Assembly (NCBI GenBank): GCA_001599295.1
Contig: BCGN01000003.1
Location: forward strand, 1,775,148 to 1,839,147
Source: Sporopachydermia quercuum
Taxonomy: Eukaryota; Ascomycota; Sporopachydermiomycetes; Sporopachydermiales; Sporopachydermiaceae
Direction: 5' to 3'
Length of the DNA stretch: 64,000 bases
The notes beneath the pieces were generated by a model, which saw only the letters and a program-made list of their open reading frames with translations, did not search any database and had not been told where the DNA came from. Within the stretch, counting starts at the first letter, position 1. Every line of letters starts with the position of its first letter. The position numbers were made by a program, and so were the translations under genes. Positions 1-9,869 of this stretch are shown here, one piece after another.

Positions 1-244
1 ACACGTTTTGGAAATCTTCCTTGCCAATACTCAACAAATCCCTGGCCTCCTCAGGGCTCATGTTTTTACCGCTGTTCAATCTTTCAGGGTTGATAACTGC
101 ACCTTGTCCTGGTGTATATGATGTGTGTTGTTGAATATCGTCGAAATATTTCGGCTCGACACTGTCTTGAGAAGTGCTTTGCATGCTGTTATTCTTTGAT
201 GAGTTATCATCTTTTCTCCAGCTCAACCAAGAAGGCCATTTCAT
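1..244 (-). CDS. 5' part of a small gene, possibly COX20 (cut by window edge)
   Basis: An open frame starts at an ATG (242-244, minus strand) and runs off the left edge, giving 81 residues with no stop. The protein begins MKWPSWLSWRKDD, is polar and Ser/Asn-rich at first, then has a segment ending PEEARDLLSIGKEDFQNV. A short Trp-rich start, a polar linker and an acidic/aromatic stretch just before the expected membrane hairpin resemble the mitochondrial Cox2 chaperone Cox20. The diagnostic membrane part lies outside the window, so this is only a guess. The 5' side is a 1.67-kb spacer. Confidence 0.45.
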   Translation of the reverse strand, partial: MKWPSWLSWRKDDNSSKNNSMQSTSQDSVEPKYFDDIQQHTSYTPGQGAVINPERLNSGKNMSPEEARDLLSIGKEDFQNV

Positions 245-1913
245 TGTGACTATGTTAAGTTGATAAATGTTGATAATATTAAATGAACTATTTGTTTCAG
301 AATGAACAGGCAAGATTAAGATTGGTTTGGAATGAGCTGATTCGATGTAGTAGAGACCTGATTGGTATTCGTTCCAGAGATGCACAGCAAATATACAAAA
401 GCACCGATTATAATGAAATCGTTATAAAAACCAGTTCTCAGATCCTATAGGTTTTTTTTATTATAGTAAATGAATTTTCAAACGACTATGACGGATGTAC
501 AGAGCGTCGGTTGAACTGCTATACCAATTGTATGCGATAAGGTATGAATAATGACTGGATCTGTTAACTTTCAAAACAAATCAAGATGTTTTTCCAGTAA
601 AACCAACGATGCAGATTTCAAATAATTTAACAGAATTATACTGTTCCGTATAAATTTGTTGCTTTCTTGATGATTCATTCAGCTGAGACAGAAAACGATG
701 ATAGAAACAAATCCTGACAGTTACTTGATTTCATTGAGAGAGTTTCTTGTCCGTGTAGAAAAATGTCCATGGTGATCAATGAATGTAACTCAATGTCCGT
801 AATTATGGACAATTTCGGATAAAGTTAGCTATCGCCAGAACTTCCCCCAGAGAAGAAGATAAGAAATATAGAAAACAATGTAAAATAAAAGTTTCCTGTT
901 CAAGACTTGGGATAACATGTGAGCATTTTGCTTGAGATTTTAGTAGAATTATTCGAGAAGAGAACCAAAATACTCAGGGGTTTTCAGTAAAAGTTTGGAA
1001 AAATTAATCGCTTCAGAGTTGGCCATCAAGAACCTTAGTGCCGGAAACTAAGCATGCTATTTTGATAACAATGATCTTTTACTTTAGCAAACTATCATAT
1101 TTACATATTGAATGGGCTTATCAACTATCATACAGTATTACGTATTATCATGAAGTAGGAACACTTTCTTATATAAAACAATATGGCTGTCTTCTTTTGA
1201 ATTACTACTAATCTCACCCTTCCCACANTTTCCTCCAAGCCCATTCTCACATTCCTGCACAATTATGCAATATTCGCAATATACTTTTAAACTTTACCCC
1301 AAAATGCAACATCAATGCACAGACCAAGTGATAAAAACAAACGATACAGAGAGAGCTTATTCTCAACTCCTGAGATTCAGCTAATCTTCATGAAAATTTT
1401 TAGGTTCACTAGCAGCAATTATATAGCGAAAANAGTAAACAGTTATTCCTATAATACCTCGATTTCATTCAAAACTAACACCATATATAGATTCTCTCAG
1501 AGTCTACATAATTAATTTCTCACCCCATTCTGCAATCTACTGTACGCTTATGTACTATAATGCATTTCTGACACATTAGTCTTATCACGGGATATTGCCC
1601 GGAAACCAAAAACATTGTGTGATAAGGGAAGAGTGGAATTATTGACTCCTGAATTCTGACTAGAAGTGAAACAAGACCAAAGTGAAAGAAAAAAAATTTG
1701 GTTAAAGAAGATAAAATTTCAGTACTTAAACATTGATTTTGATCTACAGCATAGAGATGGACCATCATACTATTCTGTGGAGCTTTACGAATTTAGAGAG
1801 GATAGTAGATATACAGCACTGTTGGTTATATCATCAACTAACTGCTTGGATTGTGTCAGTTCAACTAATTTGGAAGAAGCAATTGTATTGAGAAGATCAA
1901 CTGATATTTCACT
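245..1913. other. Intergenic spacer, no gene seen
   Basis: This 1.67-kb spacer lies between the divergent edge gene and the 1914 gene. Reading frames are short and lack good support. It holds two isolated N bases (1228, 1433). An AACTAAC followed by TATATAG near 1468-1485 resembles an intron 3' end, but I found no convincing donor. Confidence 0.6.
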
Positions 1914-2996
1914 ATGGCTACTATCACAAACGAGGAAAGTAGCTACCAGCAGATCACTGAATCACAGGTTCCAGCCTCAACAACTGTTTTAGAGGAAAAA
2001 GAACCAGTGGTTGAATCAGAAGTACCTGTTGTTCATATTCCTGTTGTTAGAGCTCCAACAGTTGAAGAGCAATTATGGTATAAAGTNGATGACTATTTGC
2101 CAGTTCCAGGAAACGTGAAGTTCCGAGTTGTCTACAATGAGAAATACGATTTGGAGAGTTTAACTGATAACCAATTCATTGTTCCCCAAGTTGATAACGA
2201 AAAGTTCACAACTGTCTTATCAGACTTCCTCAGGGATCTGAATCATGAAAAGAAAGGCCACATTGTTCAACAGGTTGAACAGGAATATAATGCGAAACAA
2301 AAGGAACTGAAATTAGCAAGAGAAATAGAAATGAAATCAAACATAGAAAATACAACGGTATCAAATATAGACGAAAATGAAACAGCATCTGAACAGGAAT
2401 CAAATGCTGAAGAGTCAATTGAGGTGAATCTAGATACTGACTCTGAAGATGAAGATGAACTTGATGAGTTAGATTTAGAACTCATTTCTAAGAACTCAAG
2501 CTCGGGGGATGTCGTTGGTAGAACTGTTACTGGATTAATTAATAAGCAACATTATCTCAGTTTATCAATCCCCCCTGAAGTTTATAAAAAGCGCGAGATT
2601 GATGGAATTGTTGATTATATAAAAGGACAAAAACTACAATTGGATGGCGAAACATCACTCAATCTCAGGCCAGTAACTTTCTATGAGGACGGAATGATTG
2701 CATTATACAAGATTCAAATTATCTCCGAATATTATACTGTAATTCCTCAAATTGTTCATAAGATATTTGATAAGCATGGTCACGTTCTTGATTTCAGTCA
2801 CCCTACGAACGAAAATTCATACTTGCTTGATTCACCATTTATTGATGTTATTGTTCTTGCTTATGTTAGAGGTAGCAGTACACCTAAGTCATTCCATGTT
2901 ATCAATAAAAGAAGAAGATCAATTCATGTTCCATTGAATTTATTGAAACAAGTTATGATTAGAGGAATGTTTGAATCTCGTGTGATGGTTCATTGA
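1914..2996 (+). CDS. Unrecognised 360-residue protein
   Basis: A single-exon frame opens at ATG 1914 and ends at TGA 2994-2996. I do not recognise the family. Residues 1-60 are low-complexity and rich in Glu, Val and Pro. Residues 60-125 look folded. Residues 125-195 are highly acidic with Glu/Asp/Ser runs and probably disordered. From about residue 205 to the end the sequence is alternating hydrophobic and looks like a folded domain, ending in a basic stretch (NKRRRSIHVP) and a hydrophobic tail. There is no signal peptide or membrane segment. The one N (2087) is at a valine third position (GTN) and is harmless. It could be lineage-restricted or a fast-evolving homologue I cannot place. Confidence 0.7.
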   Translation: MATITNEESSYQQITESQVPASTTVLEEKEPVVESEVPVVHIPVVRAPTVEEQLWYKXDDYLPVPGNVKFRVVYNEKYDLESLTDNQFIVPQVDNEKFTTVLSDFLRDLNHEKKGHIVQQVEQEYNAKQKELKLAREIEMKSNIENTTVSNIDENETASEQESNAEESIEVNLDTDSEDEDELDELDLELISKNSSSGDVVGRTVTGLINKQHYLSLSIPPEVYKKREIDGIVDYIKGQKLQLDGETSLNLRPVTFYEDGMIALYKIQIISEYYTVIPQIVHKIFDKHGHVLDFSHPTNENSYLLDSPFIDVIVLAYVRGSSTPKSFHVINKRRRSIHVPLNLLKQVMIRGMFESRVMVH

Positions 2997-3743
2997 AAAT
3001 AATGCAGCAGTGGAATTATGTTGTTTTCATACTAATTGGACAAATTTTATGAGGTGATGATACTCCGAGCAGTTTAGAATCTTGAATTTTCTTAGTACAA
3101 CCGCGCATTTCGGGAGATATTTTATGGTTTCTATCATCAGCTACCGAACGTGCTTTTCGTTTATAGCGGGATTATTTGGCATTCAATAGACAGTACCAAT
3201 AAAGTTTATTATGTGTTATAGCTTAAGTCATTATAGCGTAAACTTAAATATTGTGCTATTGTTTTAAAGTTTCAGCTGGTAATCGTAGATCAGCTAGTCT
3301 CATGGGGAAAGTAAAATGAATAAAGTTGCACCTTATACAATTCAAGTATAGTGCGGTTATCATTTCGATCAGTGAGAGTTATCAGATGAGTCAAGACATT
3401 AGGCATTATTTCAAGCATCATAGACATATTTTGAACGAGCATAAAGTACTATTCATATTACTGTGTGGTGTGTGGCCGTTTGAAGACCAAATAATCCTGC
3501 CATATACAAAAGCTAGCTATCGTAGTCGCAATTGACAGGCAGCTTACTGTAATCTCTAAAATTAGCCGATAGTTGGAAGTTCGTCTGAGTATTAGATTTC
3601 TGAATTAATACTAGGTACATTTAAATCAACAGATTTCGGATCACTGTTTAATACAAACGTCTAAACCCAAGACAAGGAATAGAAAGTTATTGGGAACATA
3701 TTCACCCTAACTTCATTTTCTTTTTCACATCCTTNCCCAAAGA
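2997..3743. other. Spacer between the 1914 gene and tRNA-Cys
   Basis: AT-rich spacer holding the 3' flank of the 1914 gene and the 5' flank of the tRNA gene. The only frame of note (3326-3535) has no plausible protein features. I see nothing else. Confidence 0.6.
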
Positions 3744-3815
3744 GCCTCTATGGCGCAATGGTAGCGCATCAGATTGCAGATCTGCAGGTTACCGGTTCGA
3801 TTCCGGTTGGGGGCT
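3744..3815 (+). tRNA. tRNA-Cys (anticodon GCA)
   Basis: A full cloverleaf folds without an intron. The acceptor stem pairs 3744-3750 with 3808-3814 and has two G-U pairs. The D stem is GCGC/GCGC (3753-3756 with 3764-3767). The anticodon GCA is at 3776-3778 in the loop TTGCAGA. The T stem ACCGG/CCGGT is perfect around TTCGATT. The discriminator is T (3815), as in yeast tRNA-Cys. CCA is not encoded. The top anticodon-stem pair (position 27 with 43) is a T/C mismatch. The internal A box (TGGCGCAATGG) and B box (GGTTCGATTCC) are intact. Confidence 0.96.
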
Positions 3816-3816
3816 C

Positions 3817-3823
3817 TTTTTTT
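3817..3823 (+). terminator. RNA polymerase III terminator of tRNA-Cys
   Basis: A run of seven T starts two bases after the discriminator base, which is the usual Pol III stop signal. A second T-run follows a few bases later. Confidence 0.85.
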
Positions 3824-5384
3824 CCCCTTTTTCACTTCTTAATTTTTGTTTCTCGTCTCCCTTTTCTCTTAATTAATGCTGTGTATTGTCGAACCCTAAT
3901 AATAGTACATTACTATCAAAATAAAGGAGACCATATTCTTGGATCTTGATGAAATCAAAANTTCGCTAGGAAAACATTTACCTTCTAGTTTTACGATTGA
4001 CGCTGGCAATGTTTATTGGTGAAGACAATTGAACAGACTAATTCATACTATCAGTAATACATTTTGATAGAACTTCGATAATGTGCTTTAATCATCTCAA
4101 ACTACAATAAAATTGCTCTTATTGCATACTATTAGAAATATAAATCATTTAGCTAGTAATTACCATTATATATTGAAAATATTCTCCATTTAGGAGCCTA
4201 GTGAATTAGTGTTACAGTTATCAACTGTAGCAACGAAGAATTACAACCATGTTAACAATTACATACAAACTAAGCCAACAACAGCTGTATATCATTTCAG
4301 TACAAACATGCATGGCCTATTCACAAAATCTAAACAGTGACATAGAAACCAAATTATATCAACCAAATAAATATATTTTAACTCTTGCTACATTACATAT
4401 GATCTCAATTATTCTTGTTATGTTTACAATGTAGGTCACTTTTCTACTACCTTTTAGTGGGTTCTCTATCTGATTTCTATAATTAACCCAAGTAGTTAAT
4501 TAGTAGTGCGAATGAATGACCATACGATTACCTCTTAGTTAGCTGCTAACCACTATTGCATAACATACTTCTTTGATTCTCATTTATATAAATATGTATA
4601 CGCAGTAAGCTCGTTTACTTTATATCAACAAAGCACGAGTATTATTATCTTAAAGGATATGTTAAAAGTCAAATCTGCCACAATCTGCCAAAGTCTACTG
4701 TGTGTTAACTCATGCAGTCAAGTAAACACCTCATTCATTGAATTGTACTGTTTCAAGAGATCAATCAAAAGGATAGTTAGTAACAATATAATTATCGACA
4801 ATAGTACTATCAATAGTATAATTTTGATTTGAATAAAATAGTACTCTTGTTATTATATATTATAATCGCTTTCCAGCCAAGACTTATTTGCTTACTATTA
4901 TTAGACTAAGTATAGTAGCATAGCAGATTAGGCTTAGTGATATCAAGTTTATTTGATCAAACTATACAAGCTATAGATGCTATTGATAGTTGAAAGGTAC
5001 ACTAATTAGGACTTGCTTATAGCTAACGCTAGCAGACACACTATATTGTATTATTCAATGCTAGTCAAGACCGCAAGATCCAATAGAATAATCAAATACT
5101 GCTGTCACAATTGGTCAGATAGATTGGTAGATACGTAGAAGGTATAGCTAATTGGTCAAACGTGCAAGCAAAGTATTGAAGACAATTAATTCCAGCTCTA
5201 TTAAAACAAGCAACTAATGAATGAACAGGTTATCTCGCCAGTTTGAAGCGTATTCGAGTATATTGGATGTTTCTGTGTTTCTGTACCATAGATACTCAAT
5301 AGATCAACAATAACTACCACGAAACAAATTATATCAACAGATAGAACAATACTAAATAGACCGAACTGAAAATCGACATTCACA
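3824..5384. other. Intergenic spacer upstream of the Sel1-repeat gene
   Basis: A 1.56-kb AT-rich region with many short TAGTA/TATAG-like stretches and no supported gene. It must contain the promoter of the large Sel1-repeat gene. The minus strand carries a TTACTAAC near 4788 without a matching gene. Confidence 0.6.
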
Positions 5385-8300
5385 ATGAAATTTCCAGCAA
5401 AGAAACCGCCCCCTTCTTTAAAGAAGAAACCGCCTCCAACTACTAGTAGCATTTCTACTGTCAACACTTCTCGTATCACTTCTCTCACTAAGAATTTCCA
5501 GGAGCTTGAAAAGCCAACTAAGGAGAAAAATGCAGTCAGTGAACCTATTGACAGCTCTGACAGTGAATCTGTTAATAGTTTTGAGGCTGGCGATGAAAGC
5601 AGGAAATTTATAACCGCTGATCTGCAAACAAGTATAGAAAATCATACTATCAAGCAGGACGAAGGAACAATAGCAGCTAGTAGATACGAATTAGAAAGCT
5701 ACAGGTATAAACAAAGTAGTAATAACAGCAACAATAGGAAAAGCTGTTTGATTGAGAAGTCAAACGATCAACACAAGAGTACAGCTGCGAAGGTTCAGAA
5801 AAGTAGTGGAAAAGGAGATAAGAAGGACCAGCAGGATTTACGACAGAACAGCGAGAGTAGTAGCAGAAGCATAAACATGAGAGATCATATTGATAGCACT
5901 AGTGACAATTCTTCCCGCCAGAAACCTAGCGAGAAAACCACGGAGAAACCTAGTGATAATATATATTCCACGCGTGATCCATCTGGTTCCACTGTTTTTA
6001 CTGTCAATTCAGCCGATGATATTAACAGCACTACCTCTGTTACCTCTACGTCTACGCCTGCTATAAATTCTGATGATATTAAGCCTTCATATTCATTTCC
6101 CGCAGTTGCTTCCGTTGAGACTAATTCTACTACACCCTCTGGTTCCATTCAACCTATTACACCAATAAACTTCAAGAAACCATTAAAAGAAGTGGTTCAG
6201 AATAATCAGAACAATCAGAGCAATCCCATCTACTCGAAAGCACATATGAGAGGTCGCTCGGATATTTCACTCAACTCAGTGTTCTCAGTAGCCAGTGAAG
6301 AGTTGATAGAAGAGATTGATAAAATGGTATTGCATATCAGAAAAAACTCCGTCAACCAGGTTTTCAGTGAGCGGGAAGAAGAAACTGCTTCCAAGGCACT
6401 GAGGCTGAATGAGATTGAAATCAATGATAATACTGAAAATACTTTGAGGAAGAGCAATGGATATCAGAGTAGGTATAATTATAACTATGATTTTGGAAGT
6501 GAATATGATCATAGCACGAGAAATGCATATGATAATCATCATGACTATGCAATTAATAGAAATGATACTGATGATGGTGCCATCAACATTGGACGGGAAA
6601 TAGAACAGCGAGGAAGACAAGAGGACCATCCAATGGTTGGTGATATGATGAATAATAGCGCTTATAACGCTATTGACAAGTTCAATAACAGAAGTGTAAG
6701 CACTGGTAATGTCCATAGTAACAACCTGAAAGAAAAAGAGTGTGAAGGAAATTCTACTATAAGAAGTACTAGCCTAAGTGGTGATACTAGTAGCAATAAC
6801 AATACGAATGAAGAATTCCACAGCGATGCGTATAATTTAATANCATCAACTGTTGATTATTTCAATACCGCTAGCACTATAGCCGATAGCACTACAGCTG
6901 ACATTTATTCCCACTCTAAATTAGTGCAACTTCCTCAGTTCAAGCCTCAATTACTGCATGGAGTGTCATTTGGTGAGATCAAGCCTCTGAGTATTAAATC
7001 TGTTAACAAGAACGAAAGCAATAACAACCGTGGTACTAATATTAAAATGCCAGAACCATTTAATTTCGTTGAGTTGCCAGCTCCAATTATCTTGGATGAC
7101 GAAAGTGATACTACTAGTGACATTAATTATGACAAAAATAAGAATGAGAGGAACGTTGATTGTAATGAACCAGACGAAAATATCAACAAAAATTCCAGTG
7201 GTGGCAAAAACAACGATTACTATGAGTTTGATAATGACAATAATCACAATATCTACGATAATTCCAACGGTAATTCGGACCCAAATTTCAACTACAACTA
7301 CAGTAATTATACCTTCTCACATAATGCAACAGATAGCTATGACAATAACTCATACAGGAATCAAACAAATTATATGTATGAATCATATCAACAAGAAGAC
7401 TCAATTGATCCTTTTGACGTAAATTCCACAAAAATATCGAATGAGCATTTTGTTGAAACTAGCATTAATTACCACGATAATGATGATACTGGCACTAATT
7501 ACAATAACATTGGTAGTGATAGCAACAACAATAACGACGTCCCTAAATATCGTGAAGAGGCATTCATGGATGAATTTCACGATATAAGCGATGTGAAATA
7601 TTATTATGATAATAGTTACAATAGCAATAATAGCGCTGATAATAGTGATATCACTGTTGGTAACGACAGTACTATTAAACCCAATGGAATGTACCGAGAT
7701 AACCACCTTAATTCTGTTGATTCTAATGATACATTTTCAACATATTCTAATATCATCAACTATACCAGCAGTGATGTACTGATTAATAGTTTTATACCTA
7801 CTATCAATATTATTGATAATCCCAGCAATATTTCTGACATTCATCCTGCTGCATATTCTCATTTTACGCCAACAAGCCAATTGGATGCCCTTCATTCATC
7901 TAATACACATATCTCCACAAATCAGCCTGTTCTCCCTCAGAAACCTGGCGCCGAATCAAATCTGAACAGCATTCCAACTAACCATCCAACAAGAAGGCCT
8001 TCACCTCTGCAAGCGTCAACAGATCCCATACTTACTACGCATTACAGCAAAAAAGCACCTAACGTCAGGTCCAATGGGTTTTCCTCTTCACAATTCAACC
8101 ATTCTTTGAGTTCTAGAGCATTTTCACTACCTAATTCAACACTGCAAGACTTCACATCTACATTACAGAAAAAGTCTTCATTAACATCAATTCCGGATGG
8201 AGTGTTTGAGCCTATGAATACGAGTATATCGGGTTCGGGAGTGGATGCACAAACATCAGCTGGCTCTCTAAAGTCTGTGAATACTAGGGCATCAATTGGA

Positions 8301-9554
8301 CAAGAGCATAAAGGTAATGGAAATGACTCGGAGTTTAGTAGAAGTTCTAGTTGGAAGACAAATGTAACCGAGACGAGTAGCACCAGCACTGTTTCAAGTA
8401 CTACTAGTGCTAGCCCTAGTAAAGCTTCAAATAGGAGAATCACTGTTGAATCGTATAATCAATCCTTAAAGCTTGCGAAGAATAATCCTAGTCCCAGTAT
8501 GAATTTAACCTTGGCTGAAAACGCTTGCCAAGCATATTTATATTTAGCTTCTCATGTTAGAATTGACAGTAAAGGTGAGCTTAAATCAACTCAATCGCTG
8601 AGCGAGCGTCAAATTGAGAAAAACAAAAGTCACTTTCATAAGACAGCTAAAACCATATTGGCTAAAGCAACATACACTAATAAATACCCACCAGCATTGA
8701 AGTTCTTAGCTGATATTCACTTGAAAGGAAAGTATTCTTTCTCCAAAGATGAAAAACAAGCTTTCCTCTTATATTTGGAAGCCGCTAAATTAGGAGAAGT
8801 TAATGCCATGTATGAAGTCGCTAAACTTTATCTTAACGTGTTCTATAATCAAAAAGAGTCTAAACTTGAAGCTAGACGTTGGCTTGAAAGAGCAGCAAGA
8901 GAGGGCAAACATCCAATAGCGGTTTATGATTTAAGCATAGGAAATTTAACTGGGAAATTTGATACCCCTAAATCTTTCTCTAGAGGTTTAAATTGGTTAA
9001 AGCTTGGTACTGAAGATCCAGATGCTACCTCTGCTGAGAGTTTATTTCGCTTAGCGTTTATTTATGAGAGGGCAAACGTACTGTCTTCAAACAAAGGTCC
9101 TGATGGGAGAAGAATCATTGATAGAGATGACGGTATGGCTTTCAAGCTCTACCTTAGAGCATCACAGGAATTTAATCATGCTAAGAGCAATTATAGATTG
9201 GGATTGTGTTTTGAGTACGGTCAATTAGGTTGCACAAAAGATATGAAGCAAGCCTTGAAGTTTTACGCATTAGGAGGGGAAACAAACGATTCTAAGTGCT
9301 GTCTGAGACTTGCTGAGTTGAGATACGTGGGCTTAGGAAGCTATTGGGAAAAGTCTAATGAGCAAACATTTATTTGGCTACAGAAGGCAGTTATACAAGG
9401 ATCTGGTGAGGAATTTTTTCGTTTGGGTTACGCTTTTGAGTATGCGATTGGCACTAAGAAAGATCTGAAGCAAGCCAAAAACTGGTATTACAAGGCTGTC
9501 ACCGTGGAGAAACATCCAGAGGCTATTAAGAGGTTACAAGCATTGAATAAGTAA
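5385..9554 (+). CDS. Large Sel1-repeat protein with Asn/Ser-rich N-terminus (Chs4/Skt5 or Dsf2 type)
   Basis: The 1389-residue product starts at ATG 5385. The N-terminus has two proline tracts (KKPPPSLKKKPPP), possible SH3 ligands. Roughly residues 40-1030 are low-complexity and rich in Asn, Ser, Asp and Tyr, most strongly at about 450-800, and are probably disordered. Residues about 1040-1385 hold a series of Sel1 repeats, for example AFLLYLEAAKLGEVNAMYEV, ALKFYALGGETND and AKNWYYKAVTVEKHPEA. In yeasts this architecture belongs to Chs4/Skt5, the activator of chitin synthase III, and to the bud-neck protein Dsf2. The protein ends RLQALNK with no CAAX prenylation box, unlike S. cerevisiae Skt5. 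This leaves Dsf2-like or another Sel1 paralogue equally possible. Confidence 0.85.
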   Translation: MKFPAKKPPPSLKKKPPPTTSSISTVNTSRITSLTKNFQELEKPTKEKNAVSEPIDSSDSESVNSFEAGDESRKFITADLQTSIENHTIKQDEGTIAASRYELESYRYKQSSNNSNNRKSCLIEKSNDQHKSTAAKVQKSSGKGDKKDQQDLRQNSESSSRSINMRDHIDSTSDNSSRQKPSEKTTEKPSDNIYSTRDPSGSTVFTVNSADDINSTTSVTSTSTPAINSDDIKPSYSFPAVASVETNSTTPSGSIQPITPINFKKPLKEVVQNNQNNQSNPIYSKAHMRGRSDISLNSVFSVASEELIEEIDKMVLHIRKNSVNQVFSEREEETASKALRLNEIEINDNTENTLRKSNGYQSRYNYNYDFGSEYDHSTRNAYDNHHDYAINRNDTDDGAINIGREIEQRGRQEDHPMVGDMMNNSAYNAIDKFNNRSVSTGNVHSNNLKEKECEGNSTIRSTSLSGDTSSNNNTNEEFHSDAYNLIXSTVDYFNTASTIADSTTADIYSHSKLVQLPQFKPQLLHGVSFGEIKPLSIKSVNKNESNNNRGTNIKMPEPFNFVELPAPIILDDESDTTSDINYDKNKNERNVDCNEPDENINKNSSGGKNNDYYEFDNDNNHNIYDNSNGNSDPNFNYNYSNYTFSHNATDSYDNNSYRNQTNYMYESYQQEDSIDPFDVNSTKISNEHFVETSINYHDNDDTGTNYNNIGSDSNNNNDVPKYREEAFMDEFHDISDVKYYYDNSYNSNNSADNSDITVGNDSTIKPNGMYRDNHLNSVDSNDTFSTYSNIINYTSSDVLINSFIPTINIIDNPSNISDIHPAAYSHFTPTSQLDALHSSNTHISTNQPVLPQKPGAESNLNSIPTNHPTRRPSPLQASTDPILTTHYSKKAPNVRSNGFSSSQFNHSLSSRAFSLPNSTLQDFTSTLQKKSSLTSIPDGVFEPMNTSISGSGVDAQTSAGSLKSVNTRASIGQEHKGNGNDSEFSRSSSWKTNVTETSSTSTVSSTTSASPSKASNRRITVESYNQSLKLAKNNPSPSMNLTLAENACQAYLYLASHVRIDSKGELKSTQSLSERQIEKNKSHFHKTAKTILAKATYTNKYPPALKFLADIHLKGKYSFSKDEKQAFLLYLEAAKLGEVNAMYEVAKLYLNVFYNQKESKLEARRWLERAAREGKHPIAVYDLSIGNLTGKFDTPKSFSRGLNWLKLGTEDPDATSAESLFRLAFIYERANVLSSNKGPDGRRIIDRDDGMAFKLYLRASQEFNHAKSNYRLGLCFEYGQLGCTKDMKQALKFYALGGETNDSKCCLRLAELRYVGLGSYWEKSNEQTFIWLQKAVIQGSGEEFFRLGYAFEYAIGTKKDLKQAKNWYYKAVTVEKHPEAIKRLQALNK

Positions 9555-9869
9555 GTTATTTATTTATATATTTTCATCAATAGAGGTTAAGTAAAATAAA
9601 TATAAACCGAACAAACTATTAAAGTTTGACGGCTTGAAATAAGGTTAAGATCCAAATTTCCAATACAGTACTGGAATTGAACGTTGATATTGTGAGAGAT
9701 AAGGTCTATCTATATTCAAACCTTAATAGTTAACTAGACCAACTACAATTTCTGTGCACTTAACTAACATACTGGAAACTCCATTCTCAATCTAATTTTA
9801 TTTTTATAAACTTTAAATATTACTTTAAAATATACTTTTACCCACCAGGTTGAGCCTAGCAAAACCCTA
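9555..9869. other. Convergent 3' spacer
   Basis: This 315-bp AT-rich spacer separates the converging Sel1-repeat and PFF1 genes. It should hold both polyadenylation regions. I see no other feature. Confidence 0.6.

Noticed and set aside
1315-1515. 66-codon plus-strand frame upstream of the 1914 gene
   Set aside because: No recognisable features, contains an N, and lies in AT-rich leader sequence.
1666-1992. Frame overlapping the 5' end of the 1914 gene
   Set aside because: It begins at GTG rather than ATG and overlaps a better frame.
4249-4434. 61-codon plus-strand frame
   Set aside because: Short, AT-driven composition, no domain or context support.
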